Made by a program: the position numbers and the translations under genes. Below the pieces are notes generated by a model, which was not told where the DNA came from, searched no databases, and saw nothing but the letters and a program-made list of their open reading frames with translations. A stretch of DNA of 64,000 nt from contig NZ_LZJI01000186.1 in the NCBI RefSeq assembly GCF_001667775.1, positions 1-64,000 of the forward strand. The letters run 5' to 3'. Shown piece after piece: positions 33,445 to 44,433 of the stretch. Source of the DNA: Mycobacterium sp. E1747. Lineage in GTDB: Bacteria > Actinomycetota > Actinomycetes > Mycobacteriales > Mycobacteriaceae. Every line of letters begins with the position of its first letter. Within the stretch, counting starts at the first letter, position 1.

Positions 33445-34359
33445 TCAGCGTCGGGCGGCGCCGCCGGGAACGGAGTCCGTTTGCTGCGCGACGCAACGGA
33501 ACCCGATGTGGGTGGTGGCGGTGTCCTGTGACTGCGGCGATCGGGCGGCCGGACGGTACCGGTGGCAGTATTCCGGCGCGCACAGGTGGGAACCGCCCTT
33601 CAGCGTCTGGCTGACGGCCGGATTCGCCGGGCCCGTCGGGGAGCAACATGCCTTGGGCGGCCCGTCGATCCGGTGGTGCGCGGAGAACTCCGTCGCGGTC
33701 CATTCCCAGACGTTGCCGATCATGTCGAGCAGACCGAAGCCGTTGGGCGCAAAGGTGCCGACCGGCGACGTGCCCACCCAGCCGAGGGCGCCGTCGTTGC
33801 GATAGGGGAACCGGCCCTGCCAGGTGTTGGCCATCAGCCCACCGGTGGGGTTGGGCTCCTCCCCCCACGCGTACGTGCCGGCGCTCCCGCCGCGGGCGGC
33901 GTATTCCCACTCGGCCTCGGTCGGCAGCCGCCGGCCCGCCCAACGCGCGTAGGCGGCCGCGTCGGGGTAGGCCACCTGCACCACCGGGTGATCGGCCCGG
34001 TCGGCGATGTCGCTGTCCGGGCCGAACGGATGCCGCCAATCCGCACCCGGCACCCATTCCCACCATTGCCGCCAGTCGCGCAGGTCTACCGGGCCCGGCG
34101 TGGGCCGGAAAACCATGGCACCGGGGCGCAGGTCCGCCGGGTTGGCGCCGGGATACAGCGCCGGGTCGATCGGCTGCTCAGCGACCGTCACATAGCCTGT
34201 GGCCGAGACGAATTCGGCAAACTGCGCGTTAGTCACGGGGTGCCGCTCCACCGCAAAGGCGGCAACGGTCACCGTGTGGATCGGCGCCTCTTCAGGGTAG
34301 AAGCTGGTCGAGCCCATGCGGAACGATCCGCCGGGTAGGTCGACCAGCTCGGTTAGCAC
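33445..34359 (-). CDS. fge: Formylglycine-generating enzyme
   Basis: Copper-dependent oxidase that turns the active-site cysteine of type I sulfatases into formylglycine. The 304-residue protein has the FGE-sulfatase fold: LVDLPGGSFRMGSTSFYPEE at the start, RLPTEAEWEYAARGG in the middle, MIGNVWEWTATEF, and the two catalytic cysteines C260 and C265 in GGSHLCAPEYCHRYRPAARS. No signal peptide, so it acts in the cytoplasm. The GTG before LTELVDLPGG was preferred to a longer start. Its client AtsA is encoded 3 kb upstream on the same strand. Confidence 0.95.
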   Translation of the reverse strand: MLTELVDLPGGSFRMGSTSFYPEEAPIHTVTVAAFAVERHPVTNAQFAEFVSATGYVTVAEQPIDPALYPGANPADLRPGAMVFRPTPGPVDLRDWRQWWEWVPGADWRHPFGPDSDIADRADHPVVQVAYPDAAAYARWAGRRLPTEAEWEYAARGGSAGTYAWGEEPNPTGGLMANTWQGRFPYRNDGALGWVGTSPVGTFAPNGFGLLDMIGNVWEWTATEFSAHHRIDGPPKACCSPTGPANPAVSQTLKGGSHLCAPEYCHRYRPAARSPQSQDTATTHIGFRCVAQQTDSVPGGAARR

Positions 34360-34379
34360 CCGTTCAGGGTACGAGCACC

Positions 34380-34485
34380 TCAGTCGGAATGGCGGTACCA
34401 CGTGAGCATGTACAACCCCATCGCCCGACCAGCGCGAGCAACACCCAGATCACCAGCGCCTGGTCGATCCAGGCGCTGGCCGGGG
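34380..34485 (-). pseudogene. Frameshifted C-terminal remnant of a DUF4436 gene
   Basis: On the minus strand [19 protein letters not shown] is followed, after a one-base frame change, by [14 protein letters not shown] and a stop. Together these align with the last helix of the two intact DUF4436 proteins (GSWIDQAIVQWVLIALVTAM then SLYIFAWVRQGD). Everything upstream is gone. It ends 20 bp from the fge start and marks a third, decayed copy of the family between fge and the PstS-like gene. Confidence 0.8.
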
Positions 34486-34648
34486 CAGCCCTTCACCTGA
34501 TGTTTGTTTGCTTGGCGGGCGGGATCGCGGTATGTCTCGACGTGTGTCGAAACGGGGCAAGTGCCCCAGTGCTCGCCGTAGCCGCCGGGCGTCAGATGCA
34601 TCGTCGCCCGCTCGGGTGACAATCCGGAGCCTCCAGGAGCCAGCCACC

Positions 34649-35779
34649 GTGAAACGCAACCCACCGGCGACCGCCATCAGCCTGCTCGCCGCGGCGGCAG
34701 TGGCGGTTTCGGCATGCAGCGCCGACCCCCACCCGATGTTGGCCTACGCCGCGGGCGCCAAGGTGGATTGCGGCGGCAAGCAGACCCTGACGGCCAGCGG
34801 TTCGACCGCACAGGCCAACGCCATGACGAAGTTCGTCGCGGCCTATGGCAAGGTGTGCGCCGGGCAGACCCTCAACTACACCGCCAACGGTTCGGGCGCA
34901 GGGATCAGCGACTTCCTCTCCGGCAAAACGGATTTCGGCGGATCGGACACGCCATTGTCGGGAGACCAGTACGCGGCGGCCAAACAGCGCTGCGGTGGCG
35001 CCGACGCCTGGAACCTGCCCGTCGTGTTCGGCCCGCTGGCGATCACCTACAACCTGGGCTCGGTCGACTCGTTGGTACTCGACGCGTCGACGATCGCCAA
35101 GATCTTCGACGGCACCATCACCCGCTGGGATGACCCGGCCCTCACCGCGCTCAACGCGTCCATGCCGGCCGAAGACATCCGCGTCATCTACCGCAGCGAC
35201 GCCTCCGGAACCACCGACAACTTCCAGTCCTACTTGCAGGCGGGCTCCGGCGGGGCCTGGACCAAGGGCACGGGCAAGGCCTTCAACGGCGGCGTCGGCA
35301 CCGGCGCCCAGGGCAACAACGGCACCGCGGCGCTGGTGAAATCCACCGAGGGCGCGATCAGTTACAACGAGTTGTCCTTCGCGCTGCAGCAAGGGCTTTA
35401 CGCCGCCGAGATCAAAACCCCGGCGAGCCGCAGGTCGTTGCGGCCGGTGCGCATCGGTACCGACACGGTCGGCAAGACCATCACCGGCGCCAAGATCATC
35501 GGCACCGGCAACGACCTGGTGCTCGACATCTCGTCGTTCTACAACCCCGCCCAGCCCGACGTCTATCCGATCGTGCTGGCCACCTACGAGATCGTCTGCT
35601 CCAAGTACCGCACCCTGGACGCGGCGAAGGCGGTCAAGGCGTTCCTACAGGCGGCGATCGGGCCCGGGCAGGTCGACCTGGCGAGGAGCGGCTACATCCC
35701 GCTGTCGCCCGACTTCCAATCCCGGGTCTCCAGCGCCGTCGACGCGATCAGCTCCGTGGAGGCACCCAATACCGAGTGA
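34649..35779 (+). CDS. PstS-like phosphate-binding lipoprotein
   Basis: A 376-residue periplasmic binding protein of the phosphate ABC transporter type. The signal peptide ends in a lipobox ([10 protein letters not shown]), so it is anchored at the outer face of the plasma membrane. Phosphate-site motifs are visible: [12 protein letters not shown], then [20 protein letters not shown] and [16 protein letters not shown]. The GTG start follows CCAGGAG. No pstC, pstA or pstB is adjacent, so it must use a transporter encoded elsewhere or act as a sensor. It runs opposite to its neighbours and is not expected here from the M. tuberculosis order. A 14-bp palindrome GGGGCAAGTGCCCC (34554-34567) lies upstream. 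Confidence 0.9.
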   Translation: MKRNPPATAISLLAAAAVAVSACSADPHPMLAYAAGAKVDCGGKQTLTASGSTAQANAMTKFVAAYGKVCAGQTLNYTANGSGAGISDFLSGKTDFGGSDTPLSGDQYAAAKQRCGGADAWNLPVVFGPLAITYNLGSVDSLVLDASTIAKIFDGTITRWDDPALTALNASMPAEDIRVIYRSDASGTTDNFQSYLQAGSGGAWTKGTGKAFNGGVGTGAQGNNGTAALVKSTEGAISYNELSFALQQGLYAAEIKTPASRRSLRPVRIGTDTVGKTITGAKIIGTGNDLVLDISSFYNPAQPDVYPIVLATYEIVCSKYRTLDAAKAVKAFLQAAIGPGQVDLARSGYIPLSPDFQSRVSSAVDAISSVEAPNTE

Positions 35780-35786
35780 CTGCAGC

Positions 35787-36716
35787 CTAATTCGGCTTCT
35801 TCCGCTCGCGTGATCGCCACCAGGCGATGATAAACAGGGACATCGCGGTTACCAACCCGATCAACACCCACAGCACGACGGCCTGGTCGATCCACGAACC
35901 GGGCGGCGGGGAACCGGGGAGGAAGTTCCGCAGCGGGACGACGGCGAAGAGCAGCGCCGCGAACCACGTTCCCAACGGCGGCAAGAACGTCGTCCGGCCC
36001 AACGCCATCGGAATGGCCACCCACAGCGCCAGCACCGGCAGGGCGATCAGGACCAGGCAGATGCCGACGTCGAAGATCAGCGGGCCCTTGGACCTTTCCA
36101 ACGTGATGATCACGTTGTCCTGGACGTCCGGGTTGGCGTCGTCGGGGTCGTGGACGCGGGTCACCGTGGCGTCCCAGCCGTCCAGCTTTCCGGTGACTTC
36201 CACACGGGCGGGCATCTTTTCGCGGTTTTGGCCGGTGCCGGTGAACACGTCGGCCGCGATGACTTCCGTCTTGTAGGAGTCGAACGGCCAGTTACCGGGA
36301 TCGCCGTGGGCCACCAGCGCGGTGCTGACCTGCCCGGGCGCCTTCCCTACCGGGTATTGCAAGTCACCCAGGTCGTTCTCCGGATACAGCCGCACCGCCG
36401 CGTCGGTGGTCAGCACGCCGAAGTTCTTGTCGTAGAGCGAATCCTTCGGGTACACAAGCACATTCACCGTCAGCCGGTTCGCAACGGTATCCAGCTTCTC
36501 GAGGTGCACCTGCACGACGCTGTCATCGGCCTCGAGCTTGCTGAAATCCACCGGGGGCAGCGGGGGCGCCGATTTGGCCAGCAGGTGCACGGCGATCAGG
36601 GACAGCACGTAGATGACGATGACGGCGACGACGATCCCGAAGGCGATCGCGATTTGCCGGCCCCGGGTACCGGTCGGCGCTGGCGGTGCGGGCGGCGCCG
36701 GAGTCCCGGCGGTCAT
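35787..36716 (-). CDS. DUF4436 membrane protein, copy 2
   Basis: A 309-residue paralogue of copy 1 with the same layout: Pro/Ala-rich N-terminus, helix IAFGIVVAVIVIYVLSLIAV, extracytoplasmic domain (VNVLVYPKDSLYDKNFGVLT, DLGDLQYPVGKAPG, HGDPGNWPFDSYKTEVI) and C-terminal helices ending GSWIDQAVVLWVLIGLVTAM. The HGDPGNWPFDSYKTE block is identical in both copies, so it is probably the functional core. It converges on the PstS-like gene with a 7-bp gap. Function unknown. Confidence 0.85.
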   Translation of the reverse strand: MTAGTPAPPAPPAPTGTRGRQIAIAFGIVVAVIVIYVLSLIAVHLLAKSAPPLPPVDFSKLEADDSVVQVHLEKLDTVANRLTVNVLVYPKDSLYDKNFGVLTTDAAVRLYPENDLGDLQYPVGKAPGQVSTALVAHGDPGNWPFDSYKTEVIAADVFTGTGQNREKMPARVEVTGKLDGWDATVTRVHDPDDANPDVQDNVIITLERSKGPLIFDVGICLVLIALPVLALWVAIPMALGRTTFLPPLGTWFAALLFAVVPLRNFLPGSPPPGSWIDQAVVLWVLIGLVTAMSLFIIAWWRSRERKKPN

Positions 36717-36759
36717 TGAGGCATCACGGGCCAGATGCTAGCAGGGGAAACGGCAAGTT

Positions 36760-37458
36760 TCAGGGAATAGTGACGGCGAATTGCTGCATTGCTGTGGATT
36801 TGGCCGCTTCGAATCCCCGGGCTTTGCCGGGCCCCTCCAGATGGACGGCAACCAAATACTTCTGGGTGTTCGTCCAAACGTGGGTGATGCGGTCGGCGAA
36901 GTCGTTTGCGCCCGCGCCGCCACCGGTGCCGCTGAGCAACTGGCTGCTGTAACCGCAGAATTGGGCGGCGGTGACGGCGACTTTGACTCCCGGATTGGCG
37001 GTTCGCAAGTCGGTGGCGTAGCGCAGGAAAGCCCCGCCTGGTTCGAGGTCGGTGGGGACGATGCTGACCCGCACCGCCATGCCATCGGGGCCGGACGCCG
37101 TCAACGCGACATCGCCGGTGCCCGGGGTCGACGGCCAGCCATCCGGCAGCGGGACCGTGAGCACCGGCGCCGTCGGATCCGCGACCGACGCCTTGGTCAT
37201 GGAGCCACTGGCGGGTGGCGGGAAGCACATCAGCGCATTAGGCGGAATGTGGTCGGGCAGCGTGGTTTCGACGCCAGGGACCGGTTCGGCCGGGTCGGGC
37301 ACTCGCGTCGTCGAAGCGGTGGCAACGGTCGGCGGTGAGCTCCCGCCCATGGCCGTGCCGGCGGTGGTCTTCTCGCAGCCCACCGCGACGACCGCCAGCA
37401 GGCACAGCGCCGGGACGTCAGTCGCGCGAAAAGGCAAGCGCAATGTCGGCTTCCACAT
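36760..37458 (-). CDS. LpqN/LpqT-like lipoprotein
   Basis: A 232-residue predicted lipoprotein: short basic N-terminus, hydrophobic VPALCLLAVV, lipobox VAVGC. The mature part has VLTVPLPDGWPSTPGTGDVA and AVRVSIVPTDLEPGGAFLRY, patterns of the mycobacterial LpqN family. Two cysteines (CFPPPA, FCGYSS) may pair. The chosen ATG overlaps the atsA 3' end by 41 nt in another frame; a TTG seven codons inside would reduce but not remove the overlap. The overlap implies co-transcription with the sulfatase. Role unknown; homologues are cell-envelope proteins. Confidence 0.72.
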   Translation of the reverse strand: MWKPTLRLPFRATDVPALCLLAVVAVGCEKTTAGTAMGGSSPPTVATASTTRVPDPAEPVPGVETTLPDHIPPNALMCFPPPASGSMTKASVADPTAPVLTVPLPDGWPSTPGTGDVALTASGPDGMAVRVSIVPTDLEPGGAFLRYATDLRTANPGVKVAVTAAQFCGYSSQLLSGTGGGAGANDFADRITHVWTNTQKYLVAVHLEGPGKARGFEAAKSTAMQQFAVTIP

Positions 37459-39778
37459 CCACGTAGGGCCGGCCGGACAGGTCGACGGTGACCTGCGCGA
37501 TGCTGCCGCCAGTGAACGAGAACGGGGCCTTGTAGCGGGTGGACACCCCCGACCCCCCGTTGCGCCCGACGGTGATCCCCGCACCCGCGAGCCCGAACGT
37601 TCCGGGATGGGTCTGCACATCCGCGAGCGTGCCGACCACTTCGTCGTCGATGAACAACGTGACGTCGCCGAGCGGGGTGTGGCTGTTGGCGACGGTGCCG
37701 GTCCGCGAATAGCTCACCCCCAGCAGGTGTTTGCCCAGCGGCACCGCGCTCGCCGAGGAAACCACCTGCTGGCGCTCGCCCAGGAAGTTGTAGACGTAAT
37801 GCAGGCGCCCGTCCTGAATGAACAACACGTGCCCGCCGTGCGCGCCACCCTGCTTGAACAGCACCCCCTCCGCTCCGGTGGTATCGACCGTCACCTCGGC
37901 CAGCAGCGAGAACGACCTACCCTGGATTTCGGCGGCGGCCCCGATGCTCACGTCGGCGCAGTCGGGATAGTAGACGTAGCTGGTCCGGTTGCCGCCGAGG
38001 TACGGCCGGGGCCGCGTCATCGTCTCGATGATGTTGAGGTCCGAGAGCGGCAGCCCGTTGTACTTGGCGGCCTCGGCAAACCAAAGCGCCTTGAGTTCTT
38101 CCAGTTTGTCCGGGTGCTCGGCGGCCAGGTCGTGGCACTGGCTGCGGTCGGCCTCGATGTGGAACAGCTCCCAGCGGTCGGCGTCGAAATGCGACCACCC
38201 GGCCGGCGTTGCCGCGTGGACGGTGTTGGCGAACCAACCCTGATGCCAGATGCCGCGGGTGCCGAGCATGGAGTAGAACTGCGTCCGCTTGCCGGTGTCG
38301 GCGGCCGAATCGGCCAGGGCCGCTTTGAAACTGACCCCGTCCAACGGCTTTTGCGTGATCCCCCGGACGGTTTCGGGCGGCGTCATGCCCAGCAAATCGT
38401 AGACCGTGGGCGTGACATCGCAGACGTTGACGTAGTTGTCGCGGATCTCCCCGTGTGCGGCAACACCATTGGGCCAGGAGATGATGGCCGTGTCGGCGAT
38501 GCCGCCCTCGTGCGAGGCGTACCGCTTGTACAGCTTGTACGGGGTGTTGAAGGCCATCGCCCAGCCGATCGGGTAATGGTTGTAGGTCTCCGGCCCGCCC
38601 AAGTGGTCGAACAGCTTCATGCTCTCTTCGACGGTGTCGATGTAACCGTTGAAGAACTTGCCCTCGTTCACCGAGCCGTTCGGCCCGCCCTCCCCGCTGG
38701 CGCCGTTGTCGGAGATCACCACGATGATGGTGTTGTCGAGCTGACCGGATTCCTCCAAATAGTCCAGAATCCGGCCGATTTGGGCGTCGGTGTAGCTCAG
38801 GAAGCCGGCGAACACCTCGGCCATCCGGGCGAACAGCCTCTGCTCATCGGGGTTCAGCGAGTCCCACGGCCGCACCGTGTCCTGCAGCGGCCACGGCTCC
38901 CCTTTTGGCCCCGTCACGTCCGCGTACGGGTTGACCGGCGACAGCTCGGTGTCCGGCGGCACGATCCCCATCGACTTCTGGTTCTCCAGCACGATCTCGC
39001 GATAGCGCTCGTAGCCCATGTCGAAGCGGCCGGCGTAGCGGTCCGCCCACTCTTTGAAGACGTGGTGCGGTGCGTGCCCGGCGCCCGGGCACACGTAGGA
39101 AAACCACGGCTTGTCCGGCGCGATCACCTTGGCATCGCGGATGAACTCGATGGTCTTGTCGGCGAGGTCCTTCGAGAGATGATAACCGTCCTCCGGGGTA
39201 CCCGGCGGGTTGACCGGATGGTTGTCATACACCAGGTCGGGATACCACTGGTCGGTCTCGCCGCCCATGAACCCGTAGAACCGCTCGAAGCCGCGCGAGG
39301 TCGGCCAATGCCGTTTCGTCGACGCCAGATTGGACTCCTCGAGCGGGGTCAGGTGCCACTTGCCGACGCAGTACGTGTTGTAGCCACGCTCGGCGAGCAC
39401 CTCGGAGAGCAGCGCGGTGTCGAACGGAATGCGGCCATTGCAGTTGGGAAACCCATCGGTGAACTCCTCGATGGTGGCCATGCCGACCGTGGTGGCGTTG
39501 CGGCCGGTCAACAACGACGCCCGCGTCGGCGAGCACAGCGCGGTGGTGTGGAACTGCGACAACCGCACACCCCGCTCGGCGATACGGGTCATCGCCGGCA
39601 TCTCGACCAGGCCGCCGAAACAATCCCACGTCGCGATACCGGTGTCATCCCACACCAGATACAAGATGTTCGGCGCACCCTCGGGAGCCGACGGTGCCGC
39701 ATAGGGCCCCCAGTCCGGCTCGGAATCCCGAATATCCAGCTCGATCTTGCCCTCGAAGGCGCGGGAGTCAGTCGACAT
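37418..39778 (-). CDS. atsA: Arylsulfatase, type I
   Basis: Hydrolyses sulfate esters. The 786-residue protein has the sulfatase signature LCSPTRASLLTGRN with C82 as the residue converted to formylglycine by the nearby Fge. Metal-site aspartates are in LYLVWDDTG. A C-terminal extension of about 200 residues after the sulfatase fold is typical of the large mycobacterial AtsA. No signal peptide is visible. The ATG before STDSRAFEG gives the expected length; an earlier codon would enlarge it by 18 residues. It precedes the lipoprotein gene and is followed on the other side by the S10 operon end. Confidence 0.95.
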   Translation of the reverse strand: MSTDSRAFEGKIELDIRDSEPDWGPYAAPSAPEGAPNILYLVWDDTGIATWDCFGGLVEMPAMTRIAERGVRLSQFHTTALCSPTRASLLTGRNATTVGMATIEEFTDGFPNCNGRIPFDTALLSEVLAERGYNTYCVGKWHLTPLEESNLASTKRHWPTSRGFERFYGFMGGETDQWYPDLVYDNHPVNPPGTPEDGYHLSKDLADKTIEFIRDAKVIAPDKPWFSYVCPGAGHAPHHVFKEWADRYAGRFDMGYERYREIVLENQKSMGIVPPDTELSPVNPYADVTGPKGEPWPLQDTVRPWDSLNPDEQRLFARMAEVFAGFLSYTDAQIGRILDYLEESGQLDNTIIVVISDNGASGEGGPNGSVNEGKFFNGYIDTVEESMKLFDHLGGPETYNHYPIGWAMAFNTPYKLYKRYASHEGGIADTAIISWPNGVAAHGEIRDNYVNVCDVTPTVYDLLGMTPPETVRGITQKPLDGVSFKAALADSAADTGKRTQFYSMLGTRGIWHQGWFANTVHAATPAGWSHFDADRWELFHIEADRSQCHDLAAEHPDKLEELKALWFAEAAKYNGLPLSDLNIIETMTRPRPYLGGNRTSYVYYPDCADVSIGAAAEIQGRSFSLLAEVTVDTTGAEGVLFKQGGAHGGHVLFIQDGRLHYVYNFLGERQQVVSSASAVPLGKHLLGVSYSRTGTVANSHTPLGDVTLFIDDEVVGTLADVQTHPGTFGLAGAGITVGRNGGSGVSTRYKAPFSFTGGSIAQVTVDLSGRPYVDVEADIALAFSRD

Positions 39779-39843
39779 GCGCCGAGAGTAACGCGGCCGC
39801 GTGAATTCCGATCGCTTTTCGCCGACCACCACCCCCGCACAGC

Positions 39844-39876
39844 AAAACGCCCGGGACCACAGGGACCGGGGCGTTT
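39844..39876 (-). terminator. Terminator of the S10 operon after rpsQ
   Basis: AAACGCCCGGGACC and GGACCGGGGCGTTT form a 14-bp stem with two mismatches around a short loop, followed on the minus strand by TTTTG. It lies 17 bp after the rpsQ stop in the 114-bp gap before atsA and would end the S10 transcript. Confidence 0.75.
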
Positions 39877-39892
39877 CGATGCCGCTGCGCCG

Positions 39893-40240
39893 TTACTTGG
39901 CCTTCTCCAGGATTTCCACGAGCCGCCACCGTTTGGTGGCCGACGTCGGGCGCGTCTCCATCAGCGAGACGCGGTCGCCGATGCCCGCGGTGCTGTTCTC
40001 GTCGTGCGCCTTCACCTTCTTGGTGGTACGGATGATCTTGCCGTACAGCGGGTGACGCACGCGGTCCTCGAGTTCGACGACGATGGTCTTCTGCATCTTG
40101 TCACTCACCACGTAACCGATGCGCACCTTGCGCCGGCCCCGCACCTTGGGGTTGGCCGGAGTGTGCTTGGCGCCCTTCTCTTTCGAGCCGGCGTCCTTCG
40201 GGGCGGCCGCTTTTGCGGGCGCGTTCTTCGCTTCTGCCAT
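39893..40240 (-). CDS. rpsQ: 30S ribosomal protein S17
   Basis: 115 residues, last gene of the S10 operon here. The S17 core starts at [20 protein letters not shown] and includes [20 protein letters not shown]. An Ala/Lys-rich N-terminal tail of about 35 residues ([16 protein letters not shown]) is extra relative to E. coli. The ATG overlaps the rpmC stop by one base; a GTG one codon earlier is also possible. Confidence 0.97.
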   Translation of the reverse strand: MAEAKNAPAKAAAPKDAGSKEKGAKHTPANPKVRGRRKVRIGYVVSDKMQKTIVVELEDRVRHPLYGKIIRTTKKVKAHDENSTAGIGDRVSLMETRPTSATKRWRLVEILEKAK

Positions 40241-40473
40241 CACGATTCCTTACCGTCGGGCCCGGAAGCCAGGCCCAGTTCTCGTTCGCGCAGCACGGTG
40301 TAGACGCGCGCGATCTCCTGACGCACCGTGCGGAGCCGGCGGTTGTTCGACAGCTGCCCGGTCGCCATCTGGAAGCGGAGGTTGAACAGCTCCTCCTTGG
40401 ATTCGCGGAGACGCTCGGTCAGCTCCTCGTCGGTGAGCTCACGCAGTTCGCCTGGCGAAATTCCCACTGCCAT
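40240..40473 (-). CDS. rpmC: 50S ribosomal protein L29
   Basis: 77-residue helical protein near the exit tunnel: [20 protein letters not shown] then [20 protein letters not shown]. It overlaps rplP and rpsQ by one base each (TGATG), a chain of coupled starts. Confidence 0.98.
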   Translation of the reverse strand: MAVGISPGELRELTDEELTERLRESKEELFNLRFQMATGQLSNNRRLRTVRQEIARVYTVLRERELGLASGPDGKES

Positions 40474-40889
40474 CAGAACTGATCCTCTCGAGTCACGATG
40501 CGTGCCTTGATCGGCAACTTGTGGATTGCACGGGTGAGGGCTGCCCGGGCCACCTGCTCGTTGGGGTAGCTCAGCTCGAACAGCACGCGGCCCGGCTTGA
40601 CGTTGACCACCCACCATTCCGGGGAGCCCTTACCCGAACCCATCCGGGTTTCGGCGGGCTTCTTGGTCAGCGGGCGGTCCGGGAACACGTTGATCCACAC
40701 CTTGCCGCCACGCTTGATGTGGCGGTTGATGGCGATACGGGCGGACTCGATCTGCCGGTTGGTGACGTAGGCGTGCTCGAGCGCCTGGATGCCGTAGTCA
40801 CCGAAGTTCACCGCCGTGCCGCCGCTGGCGATGCCGCGCTGGCGGGGATGGTGCTGCTTGCGGTGTTTGACCCTGCGGGGAATCAACAT
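40473..40889 (-). CDS. rplP: 50S ribosomal protein L16
   Basis: 138-residue protein at the A-site and peptidyl transferase centre: [20 protein letters not shown] and the signature [20 protein letters not shown]. 3 nt separate it from rpsC. Confidence 0.98.
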   Translation of the reverse strand: MLIPRRVKHRKQHHPRQRGIASGGTAVNFGDYGIQALEHAYVTNRQIESARIAINRHIKRGGKVWINVFPDRPLTKKPAETRMGSGKGSPEWWVVNVKPGRVLFELSYPNEQVARAALTRAIHKLPIKARIVTREDQF

Positions 40890-40892
40890 GAT

Positions 40893-42252
<1,360 letters not shown>

Positions 42253-42256
<4 letters not shown>

Positions 42257-42534
42257 CGCCTTTTGGCCTTCCGGTCGTCCTTGATGTGTCCCTTGAAGGT
42301 GCGCGTCGGCGCGAACTCACCAAGCTTGTGACCGACCATCGCCTCGGTGACGAACACCGGGACGTGCTTGCGCCCGTCGTGGACGGCGAAGGTGTGGCCG
42401 ATGAAATCCGGGATGATCGTCGAACGCCGGGACCAGGTCTTGATGACCTGCTTGGTGTTCTTCTCGTTCTGAACGTCCACCTTCTTGAGCAGGTGGTCGT
42501 CGACGAACGGGCCCTTCTTCAGGCTGCGTGGCAT
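42253..42534 (-). CDS. rpsS: 30S ribosomal protein S19
   Basis: 93 residues, starts [20 protein letters not shown] and has the signature [20 protein letters not shown] with [13 protein letters not shown]. Binds the 16S head with S13. A 74-bp gap with a repeated leader word separates it from rplB. Confidence 0.98.
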
Positions 42535-42562
42535 GTGTTACTCCTCGACTTCAGTCGTCGGC

Positions 42563-42608
42563 GCGATTCCTTCTCATCGCGCTGCGCGCTCTGCATCGTC
42601 ATCACGCG
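42563..42608 (-). repeat. Repeated leader element between rplB and rpsS
   Basis: On the minus strand GATGACGATGCAGAGCG is followed by CGCAGCGCGATGAGAAGG. It matches the element in the rpsZ-rpsH gap in words, order and orientation. The gap contains nothing else. The words are like the ends of mycobacterial interspersed repetitive units, or they may be a short inserted leader. Confidence 0.5.
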
Positions 42609-43451
42609 CTAGCGACCGTGCTTCTTGCCGGTGCGCCGGCGCCGGACGATGAGTTTGTTGCTGGCCTTGTTCGGGTGGCGGGTGCGGCCCTCCGGCTTGC
42701 CCCAGGGGCTCACCGGGTGCCGGCCACCGGAGGTCTTACCCTCACCACCACCGTGCGGGTGGTCCACCGGGTTCATCACCACACCACGGACCGAGGGGCG
42801 CTTGCCCTTCCACCGCATCCGACCGGCCTTGCCCCAGTTGATGTTCGCCTGCTCGGCGTTGCCCACCTCGCCGACCGTGGCGCGGCAGCGCACGTCGACG
42901 CGACGGATCTCACCGCTGGGCATCCGCAGCGACGCGTAGGTGCCCTCCTTGCCGAGTAGCTGGATGCTCGAGCCGGCGGACCGCGCCAGCTTGGCGCCAC
43001 CGCCCGGCCGCAGCTCCACGGCGTGGATCACGGTACCGGCCGGGATGTTGCGCAGCGGCAGGTTGTTGCCCGGCTTGATGTCGGCGTTCGCGCCCGACTC
43101 CACCACGTCGCCCTGCGAAAGGCCCTGCGGCGCGATGATGTAACGCTTCTCGCCGTCCAGGAAGTGCAGCAGCGCGATGTTGGCGGTGCGGTTGGGGTCG
43201 TACTCGATGTGCGCGACCTTGGCGTTGACCCCGTCCTTGTCGTTGCGACGGAAGTCGATCACCCGGTAGGCGCGCTTGTGGCCGCCGCCCTTGTGGCGGG
43301 TGGTGATGCGGCCGTGCGCGTTACGGCCACCGTGGCCGTGCAGCGGGCGCACCAGCGACTTCTCCGGCTCCGACCGGGTGACCTCGGCGAAGTCGGACAC
43401 GCTGGAGCCGCGGCGGCCCGGGCTCGTCGGCTTGTACTTACGAATTGCCAT
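42609..43451 (-). CDS. rplB: 50S ribosomal protein L2
   Basis: 280-residue primary 23S-rRNA-binding protein needed for subunit joining. [20 protein letters not shown] at the start, and [20 protein letters not shown] with the conserved histidine near the peptidyl transferase centre. 22 nt separate it from rplW. Confidence 0.98.
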   Translation of the reverse strand: MAIRKYKPTSPGRRGSSVSDFAEVTRSEPEKSLVRPLHGHGGRNAHGRITTRHKGGGHKRAYRVIDFRRNDKDGVNAKVAHIEYDPNRTANIALLHFLDGEKRYIIAPQGLSQGDVVESGANADIKPGNNLPLRNIPAGTVIHAVELRPGGGAKLARSAGSSIQLLGKEGTYASLRMPSGEIRRVDVRCRATVGEVGNAEQANINWGKAGRMRWKGKRPSVRGVVMNPVDHPHGGGEGKTSGGRHPVSPWGKPEGRTRHPNKASNKLIVRRRRTGKKHGR

Positions 43452-43473
43452 GTCTAATCAGGTCTTTCTCTCG

Positions 43474-43776
43474 CTAGGCCGGGGCGCCGAACAGGTCGAT
43501 CGGCTTACTGCCCGGCGCCAGCGTGACGATGGCCCGCTTGGTGCCCTTGCGCTTGCCGTATCCGGTCCTGGTGCGCTTGCGCTTGCCCTGCCGGTTCGCG
43601 GTGTTCACCGACGCGACCTTGACGGAGAAGATCTTCTCGATCGCGATCTTGATCTGCGTCTTGTTCGAATCGGGGTGCACCACAAAGGTGTACACGTTCT
43701 CATCCAGCAGCCCGTAGGACTTCTCCGAGATGACCGGGGCCAAGATGATGTCGCGGGGGTCGGTGATGGTCGCCAT
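43474..43776 (-). CDS. rplW: 50S ribosomal protein L23
   Basis: 100-residue tunnel-exit protein that docks SRP and trigger factor. [20 protein letters not shown] and [20 protein letters not shown] are the family blocks. It starts directly where rplD stops, with no gap. Confidence 0.98.
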   Translation of the reverse strand: MATITDPRDIILAPVISEKSYGLLDENVYTFVVHPDSNKTQIKIAIEKIFSVKVASVNTANRQGKRKRTRTGYGKRKGTKRAIVTLAPGSKPIDLFGAPA

Positions 43777-44433
43777 CTACGCCGAAACCTCCTCGGTGCT
43801 AGTCGTGTTGCCACCGATGTAGGCGTTGAGGGCCTCGACGCTGAAGATCACGTCGTCGGAGAGCAGCACGTCGTAGGTGTTGAGCTGGTCTGGCGTCAGG
43901 ATGTGCACGCCCGGCAGGTTGCGCACGCTCTTGGCGCCGGCCTCGTCGCTGCGGCCGATCACGATCAGCACCTTCTTGCGGTCGGTCAGCGTGCCCAGGA
44001 ACGCCCTGGCGTTCTTGGTCGACGGCGTCTGACCCGCCACCAGCTCGGTGACCGCGTGGATGCGGCCGTTGCGGGCCCGGTCGGACAACGCGCCGCGCAA
44101 CGCCGCGACGATCATCTTCTTCGGGGTGCGCTGGGAGTAGTCGCGCGGCTTGGGCCCGTGCACGACGCCACCGCCGGTGAACTGCGGGGCCCGCGTCGAA
44201 CCCTGACGGGCACGACCGGTTCCCTTCTGCCGGTATGGTTTCCGCCCACCGCCGCTGACCTCGCCGCGGGTCTTGGTCGAGTGCGTGCCCTGACGCGCCG
44301 CCGCCCGCTGGGCGGTGACCACCTGATGCATCAGCGCGATGTTGGCCGGGGCATCGAACAATTCGGCCGGCAACTCGACGGAGCCCTCGACCTTGCCGTC
44401 GGGCGTCTTGACGTCAATCTTGAGTGCTGCCAT
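43777..44433 (-). CDS. rplD: 50S ribosomal protein L4
   Basis: 218 residues. The tunnel loop is [20 protein letters not shown] then [20 protein letters not shown]. In enterobacteria L4 also represses the S10 operon by binding its leader; the long leader before rpsJ leaves room for such control, but this is not shown. One-base overlap with rplC. Confidence 0.98.
   Translation of the reverse strand: MAALKIDVKTPDGKVEGSVELPAELFDAPANIALMHQVVTAQRAAARQGTHSTKTRGEVSGGGRKPYRQKGTGRARQGSTRAPQFTGGGVVHGPKPRDYSQRTPKKMIVAALRGALSDRARNGRIHAVTELVAGQTPSTKNARAFLGTLTDRKKVLIVIGRSDEAGAKSVRNLPGVHILTPDQLNTYDVLLSDDVIFSVEALNAYIGGNTTSTEEVSA

Noticed and set aside
37052..40303. Open frame of about 1080 codons on the plus strand opposite atsA and rpsQ
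   Set aside because: It mirrors atsA, has high Arg/Gly/His content and no family motif. In DNA this GC-rich, long antisense frames are expected by chance.
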